DNA of 64,000 bases, from NCBI GenBank assembly GCA_022559985.1, contig JAFJTR010000001.1:744001-808000 (forward strand), in the 5' to 3' direction. Under the pieces are notes generated by a model. It saw nothing but the letters and a program-made list of their open reading frames with translations. It searched no databases and had not been told where the DNA came from. Position 1 is the stretch's first letter; each line of letters opens with the position of its first letter. The DNA is from Parastagonospora avenae f. sp. tritici 18332-5 (Eukaryota; Ascomycota; Dothideomycetes; Pleosporales; Phaeosphaeriaceae). Below, one piece after another: positions 11,286 to 22,897 of this stretch. Both the position numbers and the translations under genes were made by a program.

Positions 11286-11696
11286 ATGTCCCACGAATCC
11301 CACCCCATAACCCTCACGCGCTTCGCCTCCGCCCTCTCCGAGCTCCCCATCGACGCTATATACGGCAAATACGCCGAACTTCGCAACAACATCGCGCACA
11401 TGGAGTCTTCCAATAAACAGCTGGAGGATTTCGCGAGAGAAAACGACGATCGCGAGTGCTATGAGGCGCTCATGGAGAATAAGATGGTGATCAAGAGGTT
11501 CGAGGAGAGGATCGAGGCGCTGAAGAGGGAGGTGACTGAGGTCCGGGGATTGGTGTGGAGAGTTGAGGGGGAGGAAGAGATTAATGGGAGTGCGAGTGTG
11601 GCTGCGAACGGGGAGACGAACGGTTCGCAGGCAAGGGAAGAGAGGAATGGGAACGGGGCCGGAGATGGTGGCGATGAGGATGGCGTGTTTCTGTGA
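11286..11696 (+). CDS. Small coiled-coil protein resembling Tma17/Adc17
   Basis: A single exon of 136 residues. The first 85 form a helical, coiled-coil-like region (LSELPIDAIYGKYAELRNNI; ENKMVIKRFEERIEALKREV), followed by a low-complexity Gly/Asn/Glu tail ending in DGVFL. The order and the E-N-x-x-V-x-x-x-x-E-R-x-x-A-L-x-x-E pattern match what I know of yeast Tma17 (Adc17), a stress-induced chaperone that helps pair Rpt6 with Rpt3 in assembly of the proteasome base. The match is from memory and pattern only; prefoldin-like small proteins look similar. The ATG is preceded by CCAAA, a good fungal start context. Confidence 0.7.
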   Translation: MSHESHPITLTRFASALSELPIDAIYGKYAELRNNIAHMESSNKQLEDFARENDDRECYEALMENKMVIKRFEERIEALKREVTEVRGLVWRVEGEEEINGSASVAANGETNGSQAREERNGNGAGDGGDEDGVFL

Positions 11697-12412
11697 GGGA
11701 CATTTGGAATAAGGAAGAGGTCATAACACATGATTTGGACGGCCTTGTGATTGTGGCCTAATGGGTCACAAAGGAAAGGAAAGCGCGCGAGAAGCCAGCG
11801 AGAAGATGAGTCTGCGATTGACTAGGGGTGCAGTGAGTATATGTCTCTAGAGTATATCGCTCAGGCTAATATAGTTCAGTACAGGGTGCGAAATGCAGTC
11901 TTGATTCGTCTATGAGGAAGATGGAGCTAAAGATAGGTACGAGTCCGAGATCAGGACATGCGCATGCCTACTCAGAAGACATACAACCAGTCTGCGGACG
12001 AGCCTAGGACAATTCGTGATTGGTTTTGCAGAAGAATCAGATCCGTATGAATCGACGAAGACTGAGCAATAGAGCCTATTAATTGCTTGATTGTAGCCAG
12101 ATCCTGCATTACAAAACGTGGGCCTGTTTTCTACCTTTCACACTCGAGATGCTGACGAACGACACATGAACCTGTCTACCTTCGCGACACTGGAAAGAAC
12201 CTCGCTACCTGTGGTAACCTTGAAACAGAGTCTTATGCATATCGGCCAGAGGATGTATTTGATGATGTGTAGGAAATCTGGTGCACTAAATTTCGGGTTT
12301 GCGCAATTAGCTGCGTCAAAATCAGGCCGGGCGCAAACACCTTCTCTCAACGACGTTCGACCTTTCTACTTCTTCACTTCCAGTGTTCTCCAGCCCGCCC
12401 TCAACTTTCATC
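11697..12412. other. Intergenic, no gene seen
   Basis: No convincing frame. The first part is 3' flank of the Tma17-like gene, and the C/T-rich stretch just before 12413 looks like the leader of the next gene. Confidence 0.5.
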
Positions 12413-13274
12413 ATGTACCCGCCACGAATAACTAAACATGCCGGATCGCCACACATCTCCCCCGCCCGCTTCATAGCGCAAATCCTCGTCTCCACGCTCG
12501 ACGTCCTCATCTCGCACTTCCTCCAGCGATATGACGCGGTGTACATGAGCGACTTCATCGCACCCTTCATCGTCTTACCTATCGAGATTGTGCTCATGCT
12601 TCTCTCTCGTGCGCCACGTAGCAGTCGAAGCTATGACAGGTTCACTACCTATTCTCTGGAATGGCTCTATCAATTCACCATCCTCATCAGCAAGTACGTC
12701 CTCGCTCCCGATACTGGCTTCACTCAGAGCCAGCACATCGCCGTACATTTTAGTCTCGTTTTCTTCCTTCTGTCTGAGATGGAATACTATCGCGCGTATG
12801 TCAAGTCCGAGAATTATCACGAAGGCTTCCGCAATTGGAAGTACTCTCTCCTCGCAGACGTCGAGCCTTATAAGGCGTTTCCTGTGTCGCGCGACCCACT
12901 CATACTTGGATACACGGATTGCAAGGATTGCACCGACGTTCCGCAGCTTTAGGTTTTTCTGCAAAACAACTTACTTACAGGATGGACAATACATTATCTT
13001 CTTCGCCAACGTGTTCGCGAATTTTCTGATCAAGCGCGTCGTCAATCCAGGATCAGTTGGAAGGGACATTGTTTTAGCATATTGGAACGTGAATGTTTTC
13101 TCCACATCGGCCAGTGTCGGGGCACTACCTTTGCAGTTGGGGCTCTTGAGGGTGGCGAGGCAGGGAACTCATGTATTTGGCTGGGTCATGATTGGTGCGA
13201 TGATGGAGTGGTTGGAACTGAGAAGTGGAAAGAAAGAAGATTTGAGCGTCTATGGTTCGAAAGAGATGAGCTGA
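12413..13274 (+). CDS. Uncharacterised multi-pass membrane protein
   Basis: Exons 12413-12937 and 12981-13274 give 272 residues. The first exon holds three hydrophobic segments (APFIVLPIEIVLMLL; EWLYQFTILISKYVLA; HIAVHFSLVFFLL); the second holds two or three more (YIIFFANVFANFLI; VGALPLQLGLL; HVFGWVMIGAMM). The acceptor TTACTTACAG is good, but the only donor that keeps frame and avoids the TAG at 12950 is GTTCCG at 12938, which is weak, so the junction is the least sure part. I do not recognise the family. The ATG at 12413 is the first in frame after a C/T-rich leader. Confidence 0.65.
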
Positions 13275-15042
13275 GCGGAGATGGTAGAGTTTTAAGAATG
13301 ATTTGACGAACGTTTGGGATCGATCGGGCAAGAGGAAAGCGGTCAACGAGACACGGGAAAGTGTCTAGCGAGCGTCATAATAGAAGCATGGCTGGAAATC
13401 GTATCGGTGTAAGTCGATGCGAGTTTGGAGACGTGAGGTCTCGTATCGACGATTCTAATGCATCTGCTCCACCAACACCCGGCTCCACGTATCGCCAGTA
13501 ATGTCCTAACAACTCGATTCAAGCAGCAAGATGACATGCAAAGATGTCAAAAGAGATCCAAGAATAAACAACAGCGGGTCTTCGCTAGTGCTCACCCACC
13601 TAACTACCATAGGTACTGTTCCGCCGGTGCGTTGCTCAACTGGAGCTGGGCAAGCGCAAAGCCTTCTTGTAGCCTAGCAGCGCAAGAACTAGAAGCTTAC
13701 CGTAATGTGCCGCTTTTAATGGGAAGCAGGGATATCAACTATGCGCCGTTATCTCTGATGTCAGCAAAAGGTATCGTCTCGGCTCGCATGTTAGCCTGCT
13801 GACACTTGGCAGTCTAGCACGAAGGTGTTATTTCGCTCCCTCTTGGCTCCGCCCATTTCTTCATGCAAGCGGCCAAGCCTGGTGGTCAGATGGATACCAT
13901 GGCATCTCGATCACAGAAGGCGCATTTGCCACCTGCACTCTCACCGCATCCGGCTATATTCGACGGGGCAGTTGGAGTTCGAGCGAAACTTCGCTTCCTC
14001 TCCCCTTGCTATGATCAAAGAGCGATAGATATCACAAACTTCACCAACCTAATTGAAGAGAAGTTTCTTCATGTCCACAAGTCGATATTTCTAGTCTCGT
14101 TCTGTTGGTGTTGCAAACTCAGTCCATGGACCATGGTCATACTAGGAGGTGTTCCGCCGGAGCTGATGAAGCTAGAATTACCGTCTTTTCTCGTCCACGT
14201 TGTCGGCAGCTAGCAGGGAACGGCATAGCCAAACTTTATTATCACCTCCATCTCTTTAATTAGCTGAGACTAGTCAAGTGCTTAGCCAAGCTTTTTGAAG
14301 ACGGACCATGCCTAGGCGTTTTTGGGTCTAACGCGGCTCCCGCACCCTGCTAGCGTTCGCCAGCGTGGACCAGAGTAGCTAAACCATCGGCTGTACTTTC
14401 CGCGCTCCAATGATTACTTACTTGGGGGTAAGCAAATCGGGCCTTACTCATACTCACCATGACCTTGGGCACATCAGATCTAGATGCCACCCGACGTTCT
14501 AGACCTGCCCGGAACCAAGCAATCCTAAATACCAATAGGCTAGTCACTTCGCACCTTTAATATCAACTGCGGAAATTTTCCGACATCAAGCCGAACTAGA
14601 GCATTGTCTACGGGTGTCATCCGGACTGTTGTTGCGGCTAGTAGTCAAGGACTAGCATCTATTCGTTGTGTGTAATCGGGAACATTCTAAGGTAGAAACT
14701 ATATCAGAAACGTAAAGCCAATATGTTTTGCTTAATGATCAAAGTACTGATGTAAGCGCCTGCTTCTTTGAAGAACGCATGGTGGAACAAAACTGTGGAC
14801 TGGGACATACAAACGACGAACATTTGACCGCTCTTTGACATCAGAGTGCCCCAAAATCAAAACCTCGTTCGGCGGTTCTCCAAGTCCCTTGGTATGAGAC
14901 GCGGTACGTGCTTTCTCGTGTCTCTTCGGACCTTCGTCTAGTGGTATTGTCGTATCCTGCTTCGGTGCCGATGGGCCGGGTCTGCCGGTACTTCGTAGTT
15001 GTCGTCTCAAACGAGTCTGTCGAATATTTGGTAGTGATTCGG
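13275..15042. other. Intergenic, no gene seen
   Basis: About 1.8 kb. A plus-strand frame at 13863-14213 and a minus-strand frame at 15010-14732 are open but lack domain, codon or splice support. I see no transposon ends or long repeats. Confidence 0.45.
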
Positions 15043-15052
15043 TGTATAAATA
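15043..15052 (+). promoter_or_regulatory. TATA-like box of the small secreted protein gene
   Basis: TGTATAAATA lies about 125 bases before the ATG at 15173, the usual distance for a strongly inducible fungal gene with a short leader. Confidence 0.45.
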
Positions 15053-15115
15053 CTACATGTACCTAACGTCGCTATACTTCTTGCATTATCACCATCAACC
15101 AGTCAATTCATCCCC

Positions 15116-15154
15116 AACCTCAATCTCAACTTCAACCTCAACCTCAACCTCAAT
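15116..15154 (+). repeat. TCAACC-like hexamer run in the 5' leader
   Basis: Five to six imperfect copies of CTCAAC/TTCAAC/CTCAAC lie in the probable leader of the gene at 15173, ending about 20 bases before its ATG. Confidence 0.7.
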
Positions 15155-15172
15155 TTCCCTTCTCCCCACAAA

Positions 15173-15494
15173 ATGAAGCTCATCACACTCATCGCCACCT
15201 TCATCGCCATCGCGGCTGCTGCTGCTGTACCAGCTGAGCTTCAGGAGCGCCAATGCATCCCCAACGGATGTAAGTATACATCCATCCCAGCGCGTCTCCT
15301 CGTATACTAACGGCGATAGTGGGCTGTGACGTTACACGAAACAACTGCTGCTCAACGCATTGCGAATGTAAGTTTACAAGTACCCCAATGCTATGGCACG
15401 ATCTGACATTGACGCTTCGATAGCCCTTGTATGTGGAGGTCGTGACTTTACATGCCAGCCCAAGGATACTGGATGCTCCCCACCTGGGTCATAG
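15173..15494 (+). CDS. Small secreted cysteine-rich protein (knottin-like, candidate effector)
   Basis: Three short exons, 15173-15269, 15320-15367 and 15424-15494, give 71 residues. Both introns have GTAAGT donors and end in GATAG; the first has CTAAC and the second CTGAC. Residues 1-19 are a signal peptide (MKLITLIATFIAIAAAAAV), followed by a short acidic stretch ending E25-R26. The mature part has eight cysteines at 28, 35, 42, 43, 47, 52, 59 and 66. The first six follow C-x6-C-x6-CC-x3-C-x4-C, the spacing of inhibitor-cystine-knot (knottin) peptides. Proteins of this size and pattern in plant-associated fungi are often effectors or antimicrobial peptides; which one cannot be told. A TATA-like box sits at 15043. 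Confidence 0.88.
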
Positions 15495-16172
15495 ATCATG
15501 CTGGATCTAGGCATAGTTGGAGATGTACGACGCAGCACAGTGTTCGATGCAGCTGAGTTTGGAAAATAGATAGGTCTGCTCTTCGCATTTCTAGCATAGG
15601 CTATTAATTCATTCTGTCAAAACTAGCAGTAGTATGACATGCTCTATGGTCGATGTGATCGTCACGTATACCATAACCAACGTTCAGCAAACAAGGCGGA
15701 TAGGTTGTGATTGTTTGCAGAAGCCTCCTAATTTGATTAGGTTTGAGAAGAAGATATTCTTTGCGTCTTTTGACTGAGATTTTCCATTGCCAGCAATACT
15801 TTCCTCATGACAATGGAAGTGGGAAGGCGAGATGCTTTTTTAATGACGGAAAAGACCTTGCGGATGCCTGCGGCCAATGGATGTTGTGAAGGGCATTTCG
15901 TGAGCAGCGCTGCTGACGTTTTTCATCTTCTTGTGCTATTAGTAAGCGGAAATGGCAAAGTGGCGTCTTTTGAATTCTGTGGGAGTTCTGAGGCTATCTG
16001 ATACATCTGGAGGGTCAATTGGTGAGGCTTCCATGGTTGGCTATGCCTCATTCGTCACAGCCGCAGATGATCTTTCCAGGCAGCAACATCCAAGGATCAC
16101 CGTCCAGCCCCGCCCTCAACCTTAATTCACGTTCTGCTTTAACCAAATCGTGTCTCAGATAGAGCTATTGAC
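15495..16172. other. Intergenic, no gene seen
   Basis: 3' flank of the secreted peptide gene and promoter region of the HET gene. No protein-like frame. Confidence 0.5.
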
Positions 16173-18752
16173 ATGGCCCCTACTTCATACCAGTATTCGC
16201 CTCTTCCACAACCTACGCCAGGAAGCTTTCGTATATCTACACTCGATCCTGCTCATGCCTTTTCGGCGGCTATCCGAGGAAAACTTCATGTCTCTTTCCT
16301 CAGTCCATCCTCCACCAAAGGTTATGTCTGGGAACGCTTTGAAGCACTATCCTATGCCTGGGATGATGTTACCGCCACCGGCGTCATCGAACTCCCAGGG
16401 AACTCTTGTCTTCCCATTGTTGCGAACCTCGCTTCTTTCTTGCGCTGCCGACGTCAACAGGAGCAATCTGTTGGTCTTTGGATCGACGCGATATGCATTA
16501 ACCAACAAGATAGCAAGGAGAAAAGCTCACAAGTCCAAGCTATGGGTCAAATCTATGCCTTGGCAAGCCGTCTCAGCATTTGGCTCGGATCTCCTTCCAA
16601 CGATAGCACATTTGCCATAAGCGTTCTCGGAGAGATCTCTCGCGAGCATACTTTTTGCAAGTTAAGCATAGCTCTAGATGAATCCGCGGCTATCAGCAAC
16701 TTGTTGAATCGCGCTTGGTGGTTCAGAGTTTGGGTCATACAAGAGCTTGCACTCGGAGGTGTTGGCAACAAGTACGAGCGGACGACTCTCTGGTGTGGAT
16801 CTGACCGCATAGCGTGGATGAATTTGGTGCTGGCATGTTCTCGTATTCATGTGAATGCACTGAATATGCGCCAGACTTTCCCTGCCGTGGAAAACGTACT
16901 GAGCCTAGACGCATTGCCGTCTCGGTGCCGAAATGAGCTGGCGTCAATAGGTGAATCACGCCCTTGTCGACTACTAAGGCAACTCTCAAAACACCGCGGC
17001 TGCTTGGCCTCGGATCCCAGGGACAAGATTTACGCGCTCCTCGGACTTTGGATAGATGTAGGAAGACCGGTTGGTATGCCACAGACATCTGCGCCCATCG
17101 TGAATTACGATTATCGTGTGGTCGATATCTACATAGACTTTGTAACTTGGATCGTCCTTGAATCACAATCACTGGAACTCCTCCACCACTGTCAACCCCA
17201 GTTTTTGGATTCTTTGAGAGTTGGAAGCCTCCCAACATGGGATCCAAACTGGTCGCAGGCACCTGCGCAGGCACGCCTGCCATGTGGTGAAGTGACGAAG
17301 CGATCACCGATCCCTTGGTGGAGCCTCCCAATTCATAGCAATTCCGAGGACGAGCGACGGGTTCAATACTGCATGTAGGACCAATCAGCCCTAAGGGAAC
17401 GCGCTGAGAAACTTCTTCGCCCACTCAAATCCTCTTTAAACTTCATTCCTGAGTGGGCGGTGGACTTTCTAGACCCGCATGGTACAAAAGGAGTTGAGGC
17501 TCTATTCAAGGAGCTTCAGGGCAGGCCAGACTTCTGCTTTGTGTTCCCAGACGAGAGTGATAGAGCGCTGGGCGATGACGACGAAGATATTTTGACTACC
17601 TTTAGACGAACTCAGGAACACAATGCGAAGGAACTGCAGAAAAGAGTGCTGTCACAATACATTGGAAGCTACTCCCTGCTCCAATCGGCCTACAGGGCTT
17701 GTGGTGATACTACTTGCAGAATACGTGTCACTGGCAAAAGGATGCACACAGAAGGCATAATTTTTGACACCATTCGAGAATTTTTTGATACATTCCTAGA
17801 GGATATAAAGAGAGATTGGATGAGCTCGACTCTGCTGATGGTCCAGATTGGCAAGTGTAAACAGGCAATCATGAGTGAAGACATCAAGAAGGCTCCTTAT
17901 CTCGACGAAACAGCAAAAGTGATTGCATTTTGGAAAACTCTTTTCGCTGGTCAACAGGCCACTGAAGATAACAAGATCGCATCACGGCTGCCGCTCGTTC
18001 CCCACGACTGGAAATGGAGAGCCCCGTCCCCAACTGTTCTCGAGTCAGGCTGTCTGGAACTTGCGGGGATACGAGTAATTGCCTCCGCATGGGGAGAACA
18101 CCTCGTTACTACGACTTTGAATGAGGGCATATTTACCCAAGATGGCTTTGATAGAGAGCTCGCGGCAGATGACTTCATGCTTGACGCTCGTTGAAGCTCA
18201 TCTGGGCGACTTGAGTATGCGCGAAACTCAGAACGATTGGGTAAAGAATGGGCGAAACAGCCATATGATCTCTATCATCGTCCCTTCAATCTCCCCTTCG
18301 TAGTACCTGATCCATTTTGGGACAGTCGATGCTTGCATGACGAAGCCGCTTTGCAGGCAAGCATCCACTCAAGACATCGTACCATGTTTGAATCGTTCAA
18401 TGCTGCAACCCGCGAACATCGAAGAGAGGCTCGCCGATTCATAAAAGAAAAGATCGGGCGACAGCCAGCCAGGGAACCACCGTGTACGGATGACGCAAGG
18501 CTCATAGAATATGCCCTCGGTCGCCGATTCTTCATTTCAGAAGAAGGATACTTTGGCCTTGCGCCAACGGATGCTAGGAAAGGAGACCAAATCTCTGTGC
18601 TCTATGGCGTGGAGATTCCGTTCATACTGCGAAAAATTGGCTCAACGTTTCAGGTCGTTGGACAGTCATACGTTCATGGACTCATGAATGGCGAGGCCAT
18701 CGATAAATGGCGACTCGGGTTGAAGGAAGTTCGCAACATAGTCTTGGTTTAA
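16173..18752 (+). pseudogene. HET-domain (heterokaryon incompatibility) gene with two in-frame stops
   Basis: One frame of 860 codons without introns runs from ATG 16173 to TAA 18750-18752, broken only by TAG at 17376-17378 (codon 402) and TGA at 18192-18194 (codon 674). All HET landmarks are present: ALSYAWDD at 58-65, LWIDAICINQQ at 102-112, NRAWWFRVWVIQEL at 179-192 and DPRDKIYALLGL at 281-292. The part after the first stop is typical HET C-terminal sequence (FLDPHGTKGVEALFKEL ... GVEIPFILRK). HET proteins trigger programmed cell death when unlike hyphae fuse. No intron with GT/AG ends can remove either stop. The first 401 codons still encode the whole HET domain, so a shortened protein could be made; otherwise this is a recent pseudogene. 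Confidence 0.9.
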
Positions 18753-19131
18753 ATGAAGAACCCACATCTTTTTCTACGCACGTGTTGTTTGTGAATCTCG
18801 AGCTTCACGCTTTTGCACAGAAGGAATCTTTTTTGAAAGACACGTAAGGATGTGCCAGAACATGTAATGAGGAGATAAGAACGAGGTAAGCCACATAGAG
18901 TGCTTCGGTAATGCGCTAGACACGGGACCTAAGTCTCACTATCTTACGACCCGGTTGCAGTCACGTTCTAGAGTCACCGCAATCTGCGAATTAGTAGTGT
19001 GCATTCGTTCGTTAAAATACCTTCAATCGCTCGACAATTCCGCCAGCTTAGGGATCTTGGGTCTTTATCTGCATTTAGGAGCTCCCATTACCCGCTTATG
19101 CCAGTCTATTTATCGCACATGTATGAAGGAA
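18753..19131. other. Convergent intergenic region, no gene seen
   Basis: Lies between the HET pseudogene (+) and the membrane-protein gene (-). No protein-like frame. Confidence 0.5.
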
Positions 19132-20879
19132 TTAAGCCACACTGTCTATTCTAACTACCTGCAGCATCTCTGGGGGCTGGTTCGTATGTCCCTGACGAGG
19201 TCCATATATACAACTGTTCAACAACATTAAAACTGTCGGTAGCCAGCCCGAGACAGCAACGATCTGTCCAAAGGACCAATTCACAGCCCAATCACGCTCA
19301 TTGATGATCTGCGTCACATACGCCAGAAAGTACAAGTACGCTACTCCAGTGATACCCACTATGACGAGTACAAGGAAATATCCTTGAAGTGGCGTCTCAC
19401 CAGATGGAATGGACCGACACTGTCTACCTTTCCAAGGCCACATATCCCAAATCCTTACCAAAGCCCTCGTTGCTCTCAACTTCCACCACGTCAACGCCAC
19501 CATCGTAACAACCACAATCGGAAACAGCGTCGGCGCATTCTTCAAAACATCTCTCTCCACCGCGCAAACATTCACCGGCGGACTCTTCCCACAAACCCCT
19601 GGGTACTTGGTAAGATAATCGCTCGAAGCATCTCTATACCTGAAAATTTGAGGATGCAGCCCGACGCTCAGCGACACGACCCACGCGGCAAATGTGACAT
19701 AGAACGTGAATGTTGAGTGCCGCTTATGACTCGCCATGAGCGCGGCAAGCACGAGTGAGGTGGGCAGGGTGCCGGATGCGCTGGCTGCTACGATAGCGCG
19801 CCGGTCGACGAAGGAGAGTGTTTTGGCAGAGAGTTGCAGGGTGATGAGGGAGGCGGTGTTGATGGCGATTGCGAAGCTGCATTGGGCGCGTTGGAAGTCG
19901 TCGAGGGCGGTGATGGTTGTTTGTTTGATGGTTTCGACTACAAAGGGGGGTTGGGTGGGCTCGAATTTATTGCATTCGCTGTCGCTTTGGGGCAAATGAG
20001 GAGGTGGTATCCATTTCAGCGCGGCGGAGCACAGGATCAGGCTGAGCAGGCCGGCCATTACGAAGCCGAATTGGATGTAGTAGGAGGATATGACTCCGAT
20101 CCCGGCGATGTCAGGATTGCTGGATATCCTTGGGATCGGGCGACACAAATGGTCAAGGCAAGTATCGAGGCTGGCAGCCGAAAGCATGGCGTCTCCAACT
20201 TTCAAATGATCGACAGCGCACGACGACGTTATGCAGTTGCCTGACTCTCGACACCAGGACGATAGACAAGTCGATATGAACGAAGTGACCGCCGTGGAGG
20301 TGGTCTCGGTTGTGTCGACGTCATTCTCGAGCAAATACGTTCTGTTTTGTGGAGATAAATCAGAGCGGCGAAACGCCTGTGTGATATTTGGATACAGTGC
20401 GCAACTCCAAAAGTTCATTGGGGCGCTGAACCTGGAGGGTCGTGTGCGCCTCACGCCGTAGCTGGAAGAATCTGGCCAGACGAATTGGCCGTAGTGTCTT
20501 CGACCCGAGAAGACAGCGTCTCCAATAGTACAGTTTGTACGCCCTTGTTCGTCCTTGAAGTAATTGAATAAGCCAGTGTCCAGTGCAGATGTTCTGTGTC
20601 TCTCAAATAGAAGGAAGTTTTGCTGCTTCCCCGCATTGGCTTCACTGACGAGAGTGGCATACTCTTGCGGGTACATCTTCGACGATGACCAATGTGTTTG
20701 GAAGACTTCACATGGAATTTTGACAGTGAGGTGTTACTTTTAGAGAGTGTGCACACATAATGGGGCCAGGGTGTAAGATGATGGAATCTGGGTTACTTTG
20801 CCGCCTTATTGGCTTAGTCGAATACCAGCGAAAATGAGACTGAGGCAGTACCTTCGGGGTCCGAGACGTCGCTCTCCAT
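19132..20879 (-). CDS. Uncharacterised large 7-TM membrane protein
   Basis: The main exon encodes 514 residues from ATG 20676 to a stop at 19132. An extracellular-looking N-terminal half with paired cysteines and N-glycosylation sites (for example TNCTIGD, NITQ, NRTY) is followed by about seven membrane segments, including FGFVMAGLLSLILCSAAL, FTFYVTFAAWVVSLSVGL and GYFLVLVIVGITGVAYLYFL. Frame-compatible sequence continues upstream of 20676 (VFQTHWSSSK), so the true start is probably earlier. One workable model begins with ATG 20879, spliced from GTACTG at about 20850 to an AG at about 20692. The family looks like fungal plasma-membrane proteins of unknown function. The 5' end is uncertain; the coding nature of the main exon is not. 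Confidence 0.75.
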
Positions 20880-21842
20880 CGAATCGTGCGGTTCCGGACT
20901 CCAACTAAGCCTCGGACGATAGCAGCTGAATGTTGCACTGGAAATGGTACAGCCAAGGATGACGCTGACGGCTGAGAGTCAGCGAAGGACCAACCGTGCC
21001 GCAGCTTGGCATGCGATACCCGTTGAGAGGGCCATTTAGTAAACGCGGCAGTCAGCGCTAAGCCGGTTGGCCATGTCTAGAGACGATCAGTAGTAAGGGC
21101 ATGGTACCTGATGAGAGCGATATCTTAGCGTAGCCTAAACTCAAGAAAGTAAGTTACGGTAACGTTAATAGCAAGATACATCAGCAAAGCAGAACACACA
21201 AGGCAAACACCACTCAACTCGCATCTCAGCTCTATCTCAAAGTCCCCAAAACTGCTCACCCAACACAACTCTCGAACATCAAGTGCTTCTTCTCAAAAAT
21301 ATTCTCTTGTTCACAATATTTTTCCTAATCTCCGGTTGAGCAAAACAGATCGGGACCCTAATTCCATGTACCTTATTCAGTATCACGTTCCTAGTTATTA
21401 CGCCACATCATCGCCCTGATTCATTTTCAGGCATCAACCCAAAGCTCCAATGTACGTGTTTGAGTTTCCCTTAAGTTGGAGGAACTGTAAGCTGGTGAGC
21501 ACTAATCTTGTCACGATTGTCGTAAGTGTTTGCACACTTTTCTTTCGCGCCACTGTATAATACAAGAACGGGAGCTAGTCCTCTACGTTTTCAAGAGAGC
21601 TATCATGCGATATGTCTTTCTCTACAGGTTCTCGGGCTGTGAAGGTCTATCGTCACGACTCTGAAGACAATTCCCTTTCATCCTCTACACTGCACGATTG
21701 AGGCATGACTAGTACCTGCCTCCTCTCAGACCAACTTATGACAGTCATATTGCGCAACCGCTCAAAGTTACAAAGTATGCGCTCTTTTGCACATTCGCTT
21801 CCCGCATATTCCCCTCTCAATATCACAACACCAACCCTCCTT
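20880..21842. other. Intergenic, no convincing gene
   Basis: A C/A- and T-rich stretch at 21180-21330 resembles a fungal promoter and leader on the plus strand, and several ATGs follow, but no joined frame longer than 30 codons with good splice sites was found. Confidence 0.4.
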
Positions 21843-22897
21843 TCAAACATCCCACTCCCCCCTCCGAATCCCCTCCCTCCCCCTCCTTACGACCCCCACC
21901 GGCGCCCCCACACCAAACCTTCCCCCCTCCTCCTTCCACACACCAAATGCTTCCCCCCTCTTGCACCCGCCATCCACTTGTTCTACATCCCCCCTCAACA
22001 CCCTGCCCATAAACGCCTTCACATCCTCCAAAATCTCCTGCGCATCCTCACCTACACTAACATGCCCCGCGCTCACTTTCACCCTCTCCTCCGTCTTCTT
22101 CTCGTTAGACTCTCGCACGACTTCGAGCATGTCATTAACACTGCTCCACCACGCGACCAGATCGCCTTCGTTGGAGAAGAGGATGAGCGCCGGGGGATCG
22201 GGATGCGAATCAGGGCTCGTTGCAGAGTAAAACGAGTCGCCGACGTATAAAACCCGCTCCGCAGTATCCATCCAGGATAGACTGTCGGGCGTGTGGCCCG
22301 GCGTGTGGAATGTCAAGACTGGGACATCCATCTTCGCGCCTGAGGGATGCACGTATCGAATGCCCTGCGCGTCGCCCGCCCATATATCAACGGCATATTG
22401 AGGGGCGACGAGGTTTATGCTTGCGCATAGACTGTGTTCTTGCAGATTTTCATACGGCGTGATGAATCCCGGGTCATGGCCTGACGCACAGATCGTCACG
22501 TGTGCGGGTGAGGCGAGCAACGATTCGAGGCCGAGGATGTGGTCGTAGTGGCAGTGCGAGAGAATAACGAGGTAAGGGATTGAGAGCGTGGGATTGAGGT
22601 GGTGTTGGATGAAAGATGTGAGAGTCCAGTTTTCGTTGGATGGGCGGGGTGTGGAGGTTCCTACGCCCGCGTCGTTGATGATCAGAACGGATGACGAGTC
22701 GTGGGTGTATTTTTTTATGTAGATGTGCGGATGTTCGCCCTGGGGGTGTCAGATGGAGGAGGTGACGGCGTGGGAGGTGTTACATATTGGTCATTTTCGC
22801 GGACGAGCCAGGTGGTGTTGTTTAGCTGGCGGATGGTAAAGGGGCATTGATTGGGGTCGAAGATGGCTTGTTGAGAGCTTCTACGGTCGCGACACAT
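21843..22897 (-). CDS. Metallo-beta-lactamase-fold hydrolase
   Basis: Exons 22897-22784 and 22739-21843 join across a 44-base intron (GTAACA, CTGAC, CCCAG) to 336 residues. Metal ligands of the fold are all visible: H100-C-H102-Y-D104-H105 (SHCHYDHILG), a downstream His in FHTPGHTPDSLSW, Asp in LYVGDSFY and a late His in SAGHVSVG. The C-terminal 60 residues are Gly/Arg/Val-rich and poorly conserved-looking. The superfamily includes glyoxalase II, lactonases and thioesterases, usually cytosolic and zinc-dependent; the substrate is unknown. No export signal is seen. The start MCRDRRSS is the first ATG next to the conserved N-terminal strand; an upstream in-frame extension is open but less likely. 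Confidence 0.88.

Noticed and set aside
17376..18194. Introns that might remove the HET stops
   Set aside because: No GT...AG pair of workable length and phase spans either TAG 17376 or TGA 18192.
21611..21701. Short plus-strand frame MSFSTGSRAVKVYRH ending TGA
   Set aside because: Only 29 codons, with no upstream exon or signal; chance is more likely.
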